Assembly (NCBI RefSeq): GCF_900156045.1
Contig: NZ_FTMX01000004.1
Location: 434,001-498,000 of the forward strand
Reading direction: 5' to 3'
Source of the DNA: Peribacillus simplex
GTDB taxonomy: Bacteria > Bacillota > Bacilli > Bacillales > DSM-1321
Length of the DNA stretch: 64,000 bases
This document shows, one piece after another, positions 26,569-34,935 of the stretch (position 1 is its first letter; the number at the start of each line of letters is the position of its first letter). The notes beneath the pieces are model-generated. The model saw nothing but the letters and a program-made list of their open reading frames with translations, was not told the origin of the DNA and searched no databases. The position numbers and the translations under genes were made by a program.

Positions 26569-27552
26569 ATGATAGATAATTTTTGGCGTGATTTACCACG
26601 ACCATTTTTTATATTGGCACCAATGGAAGATGTGACGGATGTAGTTTTTCGCCATGTAGTGAGTGAAGCAGCAAGACCTGATGTGTTTTTTACAGAGTTT
26701 ACAAACACGGAGAGTTATTGTCACCCAGAGGGCATCCGTAGTGTGCGTGGGCGTTTGACTTTTACGGAGGATGAACAACCAATTGTAGCCCATATATGGG
26801 GGGATAAGCCTGAATACTTTCGGCAAATGAGCATAGGTATGGCGAAACAAGGCTTTCGGGGCGTGGATATCAATATGGGCTGTCCTGTACCTAATGTGAC
26901 ACAGAATGGGAAGGGAAGTGGCCTTATCCGTCGTCCAGAAGTTGCAGCAGAATTAATACAAGCAGCAAAAGCAGGAGGATTGCCCGTAAGTGTAAAGACA
27001 AGGCTTGGTTTCACGGATGTAGACGAATGGCACGACTGGCTGACACACATATTGAAACAAGACATTGTTAATCTTTCCATTCATCTGCGTACAAGAAAGG
27101 AAATGAGCAAAGTAGATGCTCATTGGGAACTAATCCCGGAGATTAAGAAACTTCGTGACCAGGTGGCACCAGATACGCTCTTGACGATCAATGGGGATAT
27201 CCCTGACCGTCAAACTGGCTTAAAGCTCGCTCATCAATACGGCATTGATGGGGTTATGATTGGGCGTGGTATTTTCAATAATCCATTTGCCTTTGAGAAG
27301 GAGCCGAAGGATCATAGTAGTAAGGAATTGCTTGATCTCTTAAGGTTGCATCTGGATCTCCATGATAAATATTCAAAATTGGAGCTACGTTCGTTCAAGG
27401 CTCTTCATCGCTTTTTTAAGATTTATGTCCGTGGGTTTCGAGGGGCAAGTGAATTAAGAAATCAATTAATGAACACGGAGTCAACAGATGAAGCGCGTGC
27501 TTTGCTCGAAAACTTTGGGTCAAAGAATCTTGATGGAATGGGGGAACAGTAG
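26569..27552 (+). CDS. dus: tRNA-dihydrouridine synthase family protein
   Basis: This FMN-dependent TIM-barrel enzyme of about 327 residues reduces uridines in the tRNA D-loop. It shows [18 protein letters not shown] at the N-terminus, the catalytic Cys in [43 protein letters not shown] and [20 protein letters not shown] 26569 gives the usual N-terminus ([13 protein letters not shown]), although GAGG is better placed for TTG 26563. It appears monocistronic, with a terminator at 27649. Confidence 0.92.
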   Translation: MIDNFWRDLPRPFFILAPMEDVTDVVFRHVVSEAARPDVFFTEFTNTESYCHPEGIRSVRGRLTFTEDEQPIVAHIWGDKPEYFRQMSIGMAKQGFRGVDINMGCPVPNVTQNGKGSGLIRRPEVAAELIQAAKAGGLPVSVKTRLGFTDVDEWHDWLTHILKQDIVNLSIHLRTRKEMSKVDAHWELIPEIKKLRDQVAPDTLLTINGDIPDRQTGLKLAHQYGIDGVMIGRGIFNNPFAFEKEPKDHSSKELLDLLRLHLDLHDKYSKLELRSFKALHRFFKIYVRGFRGASELRNQLMNTESTDEARALLENFGSKNLDGMGEQ

Positions 27553-27648
27553 AAGTATCCGAATTCAAGGTAAAAGCGAAGTAGGATGTTAAACTGTTCT
27601 GCCCACAAAAAGTAGGGTTTATACTAAGCCGTTAATAGGCTAATGTGA

Positions 27649-27673
27649 AGGCGGTACTCATTCCCGCCAATTT
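27649..27673 (+). terminator. Terminator of dus
   Basis: GGCGG and CCGCC pair over a short loop, followed by AATTTTTGC. Weak but well placed about 100 bp after the stop. Confidence 0.55.
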
Positions 27674-27828
27674 TTGCTTTATATGTTTGTTATTATAGTA
27701 ATCTATGTTAGGTTATGAATTTAAAAGGAAGCAAATGGGGTAGACAATTATTTTCTTCAATATTTTAGATAAATTATCAGCTTACAAGTATAAAACACAG
27801 ATAAAATGGCGTCTTAAATGAAATATTG

Positions 27829-27867
27829 CTAACGGAATCAGGTGATACTGGTTCCGTTAGTTTTTTT
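27829..27867 (+). terminator. Strong orphan terminator
   Basis: CTAACGGAATCAG and CTGGTTCCGTTAG pair with one mismatch around GTGATA, followed by seven T. No intact gene lies between the dus terminator and this one; it may belong to lost sequence. From 27868 to 28039 nothing further is seen. Confidence 0.75.
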
Positions 27868-28039
27868 GTGAAATCACCAACACAACTTGTGTTGTCAATT
27901 ACAGTCCACGCACGTGGAGGTGTAGTAAAAATAAAAAACCTACCTTTCATCTCAATTAATATTTATGATTGCACAGAATTTCTAGGAATCTATTTATGTA
28001 AAAGTACTGTATAAAAGATAGTTTAGAAAATTGACAGGG

Positions 28040-28074
28040 AAGGGACGTGGGTTCGAATCCCTCACAGGTCATCA
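28040..28074 (+). other. tRNA 3'-end fragment (attachment-site remnant)
   Basis: GTGGGTTCGAATCCCTC is a T-arm with the invariant TTCGAAT loop and one stem mismatch, followed by ACAGGTCATCA resembling an acceptor strand with a decayed CCA end. The 5' part of a tRNA is absent. Together with the integrase relic 100 bp away, this marks one end of an integrated element. Confidence 0.65.
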
Positions 28075-28177
28075 ACTACCAAAGGCTCAAATCCTTGATA
28101 TAACAGGGGGTTGGGCCTTTTTTATTTTGTCTTGTTGGATGCGTTTAGATCAACTATAGTGATTTGCTCACATTTTG

Positions 28178-28480
28178 CTAACGGGACCTCTTAAGGGCGT
28201 TGTGGAAAATATCAGCCACTTCATCATCTTGGTTTGGCATCATATGGGCGTAATGCTCTAACGTGATGCTAGGTTTAGGATGTCCTAAAGAGTTTGTACT
28301 TTGACGATATCTACCCCTTCAGAAATCAAGACGGAGGTGTGTGTGTGCCGGATATCGTGAAACCGAATGGGTGTTACGTTAGCCGCTTAAAATGCCATCT
28401 TTATTTCCTAAACAATTATTAATTGAATGACCATGATGCTGTAATCATTGGCCCGAATAAAAGGTTTGATCGGGATGTCG
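28178..28480 (-). pseudogene. Decayed tyrosine recombinase (integrase) gene, C-terminal part
   Basis: Read on the minus strand, one frame gives AANVTPIRFHDIRHTHTSVL and stops soon after. Another frame continues with SLGHPKPSITLEHYAHMMP and ends at the stop at 28178. These contain the integrase HxxR box, LGH, and the tyrosine nucleophile in EHYAHMMP. A frameshift and upstream stops inactivate it. The adjacent tRNA tail fits a phage or ICE that inserted into a tRNA gene. Confidence 0.75.
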
Positions 28481-28610
28481 GTGATTAGCTATGGTTCATT
28501 ACTGTTTGTTTAGCATGTTCAAAACAGGACATTGGTCGGAAGGGAAATATAAAATCCGAGGGGAAATGGTAAGGGAGTTCGGATGTACAAAAGAAGAGGG
28601 AGATGTAGCT

Positions 28611-29096
28611 ATGAAGAAATTATTTATTAGTTTAGTAGTATTAGCAATGGCCCTTGGGATATCTTTTTCCACTGCTTCAGCATCAGCTGGAGGGTTTCAC
28701 CATCCCGAAAGCTGGGATAAAAACTCTATTTTGCGGAAGGACTCTCATGGGGTGGAGATCAGAAATATGCAGTATATCCTGAATGTCATGGGTTTTTATA
28801 CGGATTCAGCAGTGGTTGACGTTGATGGAATTTTTGGACCAAAAACCGAAGCTGGTGTAAAGAAATATCAAAAAGAAAACAACTTGAAAGTGGATGGTGT
28901 GGTTGGCCCCCGGACTTGGGATAGCTTCTCGCAATATATTAAGAAGTATGGTAATGAAACATATGGAGCAGGCGGAAACATGGGACTAAGAATTAAATGG
29001 AAGTACGACAATTCTTCCTATACATCCGGCTCTAAAGCCTATATTTACGGTAATGGGGATACATTAAGCGACCAATATCGCTTGTACGCGAATTGA
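28611..29096 (+). CDS. Secreted peptidoglycan-binding domain protein
   Basis: The 161-residue protein has an N-terminal Sec signal peptide (KKLFISLVVLAMALGISFST, probable cleavage after ASA near residue 26) and one PG_binding_1 domain (about 38-105, with VRNMQYILN-like IRNMQYILNVMGFY, DVDGIFGPKTEAGVKKYQ and DGVVGPRTWDSF). The C-terminal part has no known domain and no catalytic motif. It is exported and probably sits in the cell wall. GAGGGAG precedes ATG 28611, which defines the start; the longer open frame from 28491 lacks one. Confidence 0.82.
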   Translation: MKKLFISLVVLAMALGISFSTASASAGGFHHPESWDKNSILRKDSHGVEIRNMQYILNVMGFYTDSAVVDVDGIFGPKTEAGVKKYQKENNLKVDGVVGPRTWDSFSQYIKKYGNETYGAGGNMGLRIKWKYDNSSYTSGSKAYIYGNGDTLSDQYRLYAN

Positions 29097-29132
29097 GATA
29101 CGGGAAGGACCAATGAAGCTCCCCCTCATATG

Positions 29133-29166
29133 AAAAACGTGCCTATAAATAGGCACGTTTTTATTT
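29133..29166 (+). terminator. Terminator after the peptidoglycan-binding gene
   Basis: AAAAACGTGCCTA-TAAA-TAGGCACGTTTTT, a perfect 13-bp stem with T-tract. The region 29167-29548 after it is very AT-rich and holds no convincing gene. Confidence 0.88.
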
Positions 29167-29563
29167 TTGGCTTTCACGAGTTGATTTTTATGTTCTATCT
29201 ATGATCCATAACTTTCTTATCATAATGTAATTGAAGTGAATCTTGGAAAGAAGACTATGTGAAGTTTGATTGATATATTAATGTATTTTAAGTGCTATTT
29301 TTTGATGAGGTTTTTGCAGTTTGTGATTCCCGTATACTCCATATAAAGTGGTTAGCCATCCGATACATCAACGTTTTTTTATTTCGAAATTATAAAAAAA
29401 CCAAATATGAATTATGCAATATTGAATTTTTTATTCTGATACGCATGATGATATTGCTAATTTTACTTATGATTGGCCGTTATAACAGTACTTTTTTAAT
29501 TTGGAATAAGATTTGCATATTGAATATATAGAAAATTCAAAAAATAACAGGAGGACGAGAGAA

Positions 29564-29591
29564 ATGTATATTTCCAAATAACGAGGTTATT
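29564..29591 (+). other. Five-codon leader ORF overlapping a small hairpin
   Basis: AGGAGG lies 9 nt before an ATG that encodes only MYISK and stops at 29581. AATAAC-GAG-GTTATT with a T-run (29577-29596) overlaps the stop. It sits 40 bp before the GntR regulator gene. It may be a leader peptide/attenuator or just a broken start; the ribosome site is unusually strong for noise. Confidence 0.35.
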
Positions 29592-29603
29592 TTTTGTATA
29601 AAC

Positions 29604-29618
29604 TGGTCTGACCGGTCT
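29604..29618. promoter_or_regulatory. Probable operator of the GntR/FadR-type regulator
   Basis: TGGTCTGACCGGTC contains two overlapping palindromes, GGTC-T-GACC and GACCGGTC, and resembles the TGGTnnnACCA sites bound by FadR-subfamily GntR proteins. It lies just before the regulator's start, so autoregulation of the operon is likely. Confidence 0.55.
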
Positions 29619-29631
29619 GATATCTAAAACT

Positions 29632-30354
29632 ATGGAGTTGAACTTAAAGATGACAATTGTAAGTGAAACTGTTCAAAAATTTTTATGTGATTTTATTCTT
29701 AAGAATAGTCTTATGAGTGGTGACCAGCTTCCGTCTGAAAGAGAATTGGCAAAACTATTAGAAGTAAGCAGATCTTCTGTAAGAGAGGCGTTGCAATCAC
29801 TTTCTGAAAAAGAAATTATTGAAAAAAAAATAGGGAAGGGGGTGTATGTAAAGAAAAGTTTACATCTCCATGACAGTGCATTTTCAAGCACGTTCGAAAT
29901 ATCTGTCAATATCGATAATTCTCTAGACTTATTAGAACTTCGCAAAGTGATTGAAGCTGAAATCGCCTTTTTGGCTGCAAAAAGGATAAAACCGAGTGAA
30001 ATCCATATTCTTGAACAATCGCTTGTCGACTTGGAAGTGTGTATTAAAATGGGAACTTCTATCATCGTTCCCGATCTTGTATTTCATAGAACACTAGCAC
30101 GATCGACAAACAACCAAGTGATTATTGATATGTACAATAATATTTCAGAATTTTTCAAAAAAGTAAGGATTGAAATGGCAACTTATGATGATACAAAAAA
30201 TGCACTTCATTACCATCAACAGATTTTGAAGGCGGTGAAAAAAGGAGATTCAGATAGAAGTTCTAAATTAATGAAAGAACATATTGAAGATGTGAAAAGC
30301 CATTATATCAAAATGGTGGAGGAGTATAGGAGCGTCCAAAACACTCACACCTGA
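29632..30354 (+). CDS. GntR-family (FadR/FCD subfamily) regulator
   Basis: The 240-residue regulator has a winged helix at residues 12-75 (SGDQLPSERELAKLLEVSRSSVREALQ, then KKIGKGVYV) and an all-helical FCD ligand-binding domain with metal-binding type residues in DLVFHRTLARSTNN and MKEHIEDVKSHY. It should respond to a carboxylate metabolite and repress the permease/amidohydrolase genes that follow at 24-bp spacing. ATG 29632 lacks a good ribosome site, and ATG 29650 (MTIVSETV) is an alternative. Confidence 0.85.
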   Translation: MELNLKMTIVSETVQKFLCDFILKNSLMSGDQLPSERELAKLLEVSRSSVREALQSLSEKEIIEKKIGKGVYVKKSLHLHDSAFSSTFEISVNIDNSLDLLELRKVIEAEIAFLAAKRIKPSEIHILEQSLVDLEVCIKMGTSIIVPDLVFHRTLARSTNNQVIIDMYNNISEFFKKVRIEMATYDDTKNALHYHQQILKAVKKGDSDRSSKLMKEHIEDVKSHYIKMVEEYRSVQNTHT

Positions 30355-30377
30355 TACCATTAATAGGGGGAAATAAA

Positions 30378-31772
30378 ATGAGAGCTAAAACCATCGTTAA
30401 TTCAGGTTTAATTCAAGAAGAGCCAAATTTTAAGAGAGTACTAACCCTCCCATCCCTTGTATTTTACGGCCTTGCTTATTTAATACCTACGACAGTTTTT
30501 GATATGTATGGAATTGTATCGAATATAACTCACGGAATGTTTTCCTTAACTCACGCGTTAACAGCATTAGCAATACTGTTCACGGCATTTAGTTATGGAA
30601 GCATGGTTGCCGCTTTCCCGGTTTCAGGTTCTGCATACACGTATGCCCAACAGGCAATAAATCCATATATTGGTTTTTTGACAGGTTGGACTGTCATGAT
30701 GGATTATCTTCTTGTACCTATGCTGTCTTACGTTATTGCCGCTAATTATATGAATGCGATTTTCCCTGGAATACCTAATTGGATATGGATCCTCGGATTA
30801 ACTGTCCTTGTGACAACGGTTAGCTACGTTGGCATTAATGTTACTGCCAAAGTAAATAATATAATTGTGTTGGTTCAGCTCTCCATTATAGCTATTGTAA
30901 CGATTTTTTTACTTAAATTTATTGCCCAAGGAGGAGGAATGGGATCCTTTTTCTCGTGGGATGTATTTGTAAACACTAGTGAGTTTGCTAAACCGGAAGT
31001 AGGATGGGGAGTCATTTTTACTGGTGCATCTATACTGGTACTATCATATTTTGGATTTGATGCTGTAACGATGGTAGCGGAAGAAGCTATCAATCCGAGA
31101 GTTAATGTTCCAAGAGCGGTATTAATAATTTGTGCGGGTGCGGGGCTTTTATTTACGACCGTATCTTACTTAATGCTATTAGCCTGGCCTGCAGGCTGGA
31201 GTGAATTCACGGATGTAAATACGGGAGCACTTGAATTATTTAAAAAGATTGGATTAGGTATACTCGCTGTTATCTACCCTTTCTTCACCTTGATTGGAGC
31301 CATTGCGGGCCCTTTAGCTGCACAAACCTCTTGTTCCCGTATGCTGTGCAAAATGGGTGGCGACAGAATTATACCAAAGTTTTTTGGCTACATTCACCCT
31401 AAAAAAGCTACTCCAACAAATAGTATTTTATTTATCGGGTCTCTTAGTTTAACTGCTTTGTTTCTTGATGTAAAAACAGTCATTTCTTTAGTGAACTTCG
31501 GAGCACTGTTCGGCTGTACCTTCGTAAATATATCCGTTATATTCTATTATTTTATTAAGCAGAAAAAACGTAAAGGCATAAATATTGTACGATACTTGTT
31601 ATTTCCTTCAATTGGAGCATTGATCACGCTATTCTTTTTATACAAATTGGATATGTATGCAAAGACTGCAGGTTTGATTTGGTTGACAGTTGGAGTTATT
31701 TACCTAGGACTCAATACAAATTTCTTCAAAAAACTTCCACCGGAATTAAATATGAATGAAATGAAAGGATGA
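30378..31772 (+). CDS. APC family amino acid/polyamine/purine-type permease
   Basis: This 464-residue carrier has 12 predicted transmembrane helices and APC superfamily landmarks: the first broken helix around FYGLAYLIPTTVFDMYGIV, FPVSGSAYTYAQQAINPYIGFLTGW in helix 3, and FTGASILVLSYFGFDAVTMVAEEAINPR in the helix 6-7 region. It lies between a GntR regulator and an amidohydrolase, 7 bp before the latter, so it probably imports that enzyme's nitrogen-containing substrate. AGGGGGAAAT precedes the ATG. Confidence 0.88.
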   Translation: MRAKTIVNSGLIQEEPNFKRVLTLPSLVFYGLAYLIPTTVFDMYGIVSNITHGMFSLTHALTALAILFTAFSYGSMVAAFPVSGSAYTYAQQAINPYIGFLTGWTVMMDYLLVPMLSYVIAANYMNAIFPGIPNWIWILGLTVLVTTVSYVGINVTAKVNNIIVLVQLSIIAIVTIFLLKFIAQGGGMGSFFSWDVFVNTSEFAKPEVGWGVIFTGASILVLSYFGFDAVTMVAEEAINPRVNVPRAVLIICAGAGLLFTTVSYLMLLAWPAGWSEFTDVNTGALELFKKIGLGILAVIYPFFTLIGAIAGPLAAQTSCSRMLCKMGGDRIIPKFFGYIHPKKATPTNSILFIGSLSLTALFLDVKTVISLVNFGALFGCTFVNISVIFYYFIKQKKRKGINIVRYLLFPSIGALITLFFLYKLDMYAKTAGLIWLTVGVIYLGLNTNFFKKLPPELNMNEMKG

Positions 31773-31779
31773 TACTTTA

Positions 31780-33021
31780 ATGACACAATCATATTGGTTA
31801 GCAAATGTATTGCTTGAAAGCGCTTTCCTTCGTAAGGATGGAATGGTTACAAAAACAATAACGGAAAACTGTCATATCCTAGTTGAAGAGGGGAAATTCA
31901 CTAAAATAATCCCGGCTCATGAGAATTTACCCGTTGAGTTGCCAGTTCTGGATACGGGCGGACTGCTAATGCTTCCTGGTTTTCAGGATATGCATATTCA
32001 CCTGGACAAAACATACTATGGAGGTAAATGGAAAGCTTGTACCCCATTTGTGGATGTATTTGGCCGAATGAAAGAAGAAGAAGACATGCTTCCGTCTCTT
32101 CTTCCTGTTACGGAAGACAGGGCGAAGAAGATTTTGGAGCTGCTTTTACAGAATGGAGTAACCCACATACGGGCTCAGTGTAATGTTGACCCAATAATTG
32201 GGTTGAAAAACATGGAAGCAGTTTTACAGGCATTACAATCATACGATGGACAGCTTTCTTACGAGTTAGTTGCTTTTCCTCAGCACGGACTCTTGCGAAG
32301 TAATTCCGTTCCACTTGTAAGGGAAGCATTGCGAATGGGAGCTACCGCTGCAGGGGGATTGGATCCGGCCATTGTAGATGAAAATATTGAAGCTTCATTA
32401 CATGCACTCATAGAACTTGCAGTTGAAGCGGATGCAGATATAGATTTGCATTTACATGAACCTGGTCACCTGGGAATTTATACGATGAAACGATTGGCAA
32501 AACTTACAGAAGAAGCAGGCTGGCAGGGAAGAGTTACAATTGGACATGCGTTTGGACTCGGGGATGTTCCAGTTGAAGTGGCAGCTGATGCAGCGGAAAC
32601 TTTAGCTCAAGCGGGTATTTCAATTGCTTCCACTGTACCTATCGATATTCCCACAATTCCAATCCCATTGCTTCATGAAAAGGGTATAAATGTCTCGCTT
32701 GTAAATGACAGCATAACGGATCATTGGGACCCATTTGGCACAGGGGACGTGCTTTACAAAGCTAGTCTGATGGCTGAACGTTTCGCTTGGATTGATGAGT
32801 GGTCTTTAGGACGAGCCCTAGGTTTTATCACTGGCGGGAAAATGCCTCTTAATTCAGAGGGGGAGAGAGTTTGGCCGACCATTGGTGATAAAGCGGATGC
32901 TGTTTTTGTGGAAGCTAGTTGTTCAGCGGAAGCAGTCGCAAGACGTGCAAGGCGCCTTGCGGTTATGCACAAAGGGAAAATTGTTTCAGGTTCATTCAAT
33001 CAAATCTTAGCAAAAAATTAA
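31780..33021 (+). CDS. Cytosolic cytosine-deaminase-like amidohydrolase (paralogue of the Tat enzyme)
   Basis: The 413-residue enzyme is a close paralogue of the protein at 18468, sharing DMHIHLDKTYYGG, CNVDPIIGLKN, AFPQHGLLRSN, IDLHLHEPGH, IGHAFGLG and VNDSITDHWDPFGTGD. It lacks the twin-arginine leader: translation starts directly at MTQSYWLANVLLES. The metal ligands and catalytic Glu are all present, so it should be active in the cytosol. It lies 7 bp after the permease. The pair of enzymes suggests that the same type of compound is attacked outside the cell at one locus and inside it at the other. Confidence 0.88.
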   Translation: MTQSYWLANVLLESAFLRKDGMVTKTITENCHILVEEGKFTKIIPAHENLPVELPVLDTGGLLMLPGFQDMHIHLDKTYYGGKWKACTPFVDVFGRMKEEEDMLPSLLPVTEDRAKKILELLLQNGVTHIRAQCNVDPIIGLKNMEAVLQALQSYDGQLSYELVAFPQHGLLRSNSVPLVREALRMGATAAGGLDPAIVDENIEASLHALIELAVEADADIDLHLHEPGHLGIYTMKRLAKLTEEAGWQGRVTIGHAFGLGDVPVEVAADAAETLAQAGISIASTVPIDIPTIPIPLLHEKGINVSLVNDSITDHWDPFGTGDVLYKASLMAERFAWIDEWSLGRALGFITGGKMPLNSEGERVWPTIGDKADAVFVEASCSAEAVARRARRLAVMHKGKIVSGSFNQILAKN

Positions 33022-33032
33022 CATAAAAACGT

Positions 33033-33083
33033 AAAAACGCTATTCTTTTTGTAGAAATATACAGAACTGATGGCGTTTTTTAT
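33033..33083 (+). terminator. Terminator-like hairpin after the amidohydrolase
   Basis: AAAAACGCTAT pairs ATGGCGTTTTT (one G-U) with a loop of about 26 nt that may fold further, and a T-run follows. The long loop makes it weaker than the others. Confidence 0.5.
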
Positions 33084-33125
33084 GAGTTTTGCTTTCTTAG
33101 ATGAAATCTATTTTCAAGAAAAACC

Positions 33126-33200
33126 TCTTATGGTGCCAAAATAATAGAAGATTTGAAGTAATTAGTGAAAGCTGCCGTAAATGGTGGCTTTTATTTTTTA
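33126..33200 (+). pseudogene. 3'-end relic of a second SnoaL-like gene with its terminator
   Basis: The first 36 bases read SYGAKIIEDLK and stop, matching SYGAEIIEELK at the end of the SnoaL-like gene at 22477. The following 40 bases repeat its terminator, including GAAAGCTGCCGT. The rest of the gene is absent. The relic lies 105 bp after the cytosolic amidohydrolase. Confidence 0.7.
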
Positions 33201-33602
33201 GGCTTTGTTAAAGAATAATGTTGTTATTTGATTTATTCGAACATTTGTTCTGTAATGAACTAAATTACAGCGAGTGAGTTTTAATGGTGTAGCGGCTAAA
33301 TATCTAGACCATTATTTGAGCTGGTTCCAATTCTTAGACACCATCAAACATATAAAAGATAACTTTACGATAACCAAAATGGTTTTAGACAGTTGTTCTT
33401 TCTCAGTTAACACAACTTATGATAAACTAAGGTTATCAGAATTTTCCAAATAACGGAATGTTATTGTTCCGTTAAAGGGCCAGTTTAATTGAAAAAGGAA
33501 TTGGCATGACACCTTAATTAGTGACCTCTCTACAACAAGCCGCAAATGAATTTTGACCAAAGGGATTATCCAGTAAAGGGTTTAAATTGGAGGGAATAGA
33601 AA
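33201..33602. other. AT-rich gap without a gene
   Basis: There is a 7-bp inverted repeat ATGGTGT (33284)/ACACCAT (33338) and a TAACGGAA/TTCCGTTA hairpin near 33453 without a T-tract. I see no ORF or RNA gene that I can support. Confidence 0.4.
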
Positions 33603-34097
33603 ATGGATGTAAAAACACTTTTGTCACAGCAATGGGCGAGCTGCTTAGATGAAGAAGACTGGTTTCCACCACTTGAAAAAGTGCTGGAGGATATCACTTT
33701 TGAACAGGCAATTTGGAAACCAGCTGATGGGGCAATGAATTCCATTTGGGAATTAGTTTGTCATTTACTTTTCTATGAAAAGAGATATCTGATGCGATTT
33801 CTTGGTGAAACAGCGAATGAACCACAGGCAGAAAATAATGACTCTACATTTCGATTACCAACTGAGACGTTAGAAAATTGGAAGGAAACAAAACAAGAAT
33901 ACTTTTATGTTCATCGTGAACTTGGAAAAATACTAGCAAAATCAGAACATGAAGATTTGTATAGACAGGTCCCAGGAGAAGATAATTCATTAGTGCTTGA
34001 ACTGAAGAGTTTAGCAATGCACGACGCATATCATATTGGGCAAATTGTATTCCTTAGTAAAATGCAAGGTGCTTGGGCAGCGAAACGTAGCTTTTAA
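33603..34097 (+). CDS. DinB family protein
   Basis: The 164-residue protein is a four-helix-bundle DinB/YfiT-type putative metal-dependent enzyme. Candidate metal histidines are in WELVCHLLFYEKRYL and MHDAYHIGQIVFL, giving the typical one-plus-two His arrangement. Members of this superfamily act as thiol transferases in bacillithiol metabolism or damage responses, but the substrate here is unknown. GGAGGG precedes the ATG. It has no close relation to its neighbours and appears monocistronic. A second DinB protein is at 60452. Confidence 0.82.
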   Translation: MDVKTLLSQQWASCLDEEDWFPPLEKVLEDITFEQAIWKPADGAMNSIWELVCHLLFYEKRYLMRFLGETANEPQAENNDSTFRLPTETLENWKETKQEYFYVHRELGKILAKSEHEDLYRQVPGEDNSLVLELKSLAMHDAYHIGQIVFLSKMQGAWAAKRSF

Positions 34098-34155
34098 AAA
34101 AGCTTCATTAGCTTTACAGTTATTCCATTATAGGGGGCTTTAATGGAATAAGAAC

Positions 34156-34180
34156 GGGAACGTCCAAATCGGACGTTCCC
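34156..34180 (+). terminator. Terminator of the DinB gene
   Basis: GGGAACGTCC-AAATC-GGACGTTCCC, a perfect 10-bp stem followed by ATATTTTAT. Confidence 0.7.
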
Positions 34181-34252
34181 ATATTTTATACCTGAAAAAC
34201 AACAATACTATTTAACAGAGCCATTTTTTAATAAAAGTGTGAATTAAACGGC

Positions 34253-34279
34253 TTGACAATATACCCCTATGGGTATAAT
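34253..34279 (+). promoter_or_regulatory. cstR promoter with overlapping CstR/CsoR-type operator
   Basis: TTGACA, a 15-bp spacer and TATAAT enclose ATACCCCTATGGGTAT, a palindrome of the CsoR/CstR operator type. Occupancy would block the -10 region, so cstR is expected to be autoregulated. The spacer is short; an alternative -10 TAATAT gives 17 bp. Confidence 0.7.
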
Positions 34280-34304
34280 ATGAACTCACAAGTTAAGAAT
34301 GCAT

Positions 34305-34450
34305 AAATTCACGAGTAAAATGTGCAATCTCACGAGTAAAATGCGCAAATTCACGAGTAAAATGCGCAAATTCACGAGTAAAATGCGCAAATTCACGAGT
34401 AAAGTACTCATACTCACGAGTAAAATGTGCAGACCCACGAATAAAGCACA
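34305..34450. repeat. 21-bp tandem repeat, seven units, in the cstR leader
   Basis: Seven copies of a 21-bp unit with core ACGAGTAAAATGCGCAAATT recur at exactly 21-bp steps (core starts 34311, 34332, 34353, 34374, 34395, 34416, 34437). The central units are identical and the ends degenerate. The period is a multiple of three, so open frames exist on both strands, but neither has a good ribosome site. It lies between the CstR-controlled promoter and cstR. Confidence 0.85.
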
Positions 34451-34635
34451 CAAATTATGGATATTAGGGCTCATTAGCGTGAGAATGTTGATAAAGAGGC
34501 TTTGAATATTCCTTAAGACTATTTGAAGCGTTAATTTGGACATGAACTTGGGGCTTCGCTTCTTAATCGGATAAGGAAATAAGGTAATCAGTTGAGTTTA
34601 GTAATTTCATTTGTAAATAGATGGGTGGGCAGAGT

Positions 34636-34896
34636 ATGGAGTATGATAAAAGTGTCATTAATCGTCTGAAGAGGATTGAAGGACAAATCAAGGGTGTTCT
34701 TGGTATGATGGAGCAGGGACAGGATTGCAGGGAAATCGTCACTCAGTTGTCGGCTGCACGTAATGCCATCGATAGGACCATGGGTGTTATCGTAAGTGCC
34801 AATCTTGAGCAATGCGTTCGGGAAAACGTTGAAAAAGGCGAAGGCACTGATCATTTAGTCAAGGAAGCGGTTGAGCTACTGATAAAAAGCAGGTAA
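34636..34896 (+). CDS. cstR: Persulfide-sensing repressor CstR (CsoR/RcnR family)
   Basis: The 86-residue all-helical DNA-binding protein has Cys31 (QGQDCREI) and Cys60 (LEQCV), the two cysteines that form polysulfide cross-links in S. aureus CstR. The CsoR copper-ligand histidine is replaced by Asn56. Hydropersulfides relieve repression. The start MEYDKS matches CstR, and the ATG at 34621 is less likely. It heads the persulfide detoxification genes downstream, and palindromic operators lie upstream of both cstR and the next transcription unit. Confidence 0.9.
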   Translation: MEYDKSVINRLKRIEGQIKGVLGMMEQGQDCREIVTQLSAARNAIDRTMGVIVSANLEQCVRENVEKGEGTDHLVKEAVELLIKSR

Positions 34897-34935
34897 AAGA
34901 ATTTGACCTGACCTTTAGAAAAAGGAGTGTTATTC

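Noticed and set aside
29292-29531. 79-codon ORF with hydrophobic and aromatic residues
   Set aside because: No ribosome binding site, extremely AT-rich and no recognisable family; likely chance.
33284-33344. tRNA-like arrangement with ATGGTGT/ACACCAT ends and CCATCA tail
   Set aside because: Only 61 nt long; no T-arm or anticodon arm can be folded, so it is not supportable as a tRNA gene or clear relic.
34305-34450. Possible CRISPR array
   Set aside because: The units are contiguous 21-bp tandem repeats without unique spacers, and no cas genes are present.
34299-34505. 68-codon plus-strand ORF (and a minus-strand ORF) across the 21-bp repeat
   Set aside because: Both frames are open only because the repeat period is divisible by three; no ribosome site precedes either and the peptide is pure repeat.
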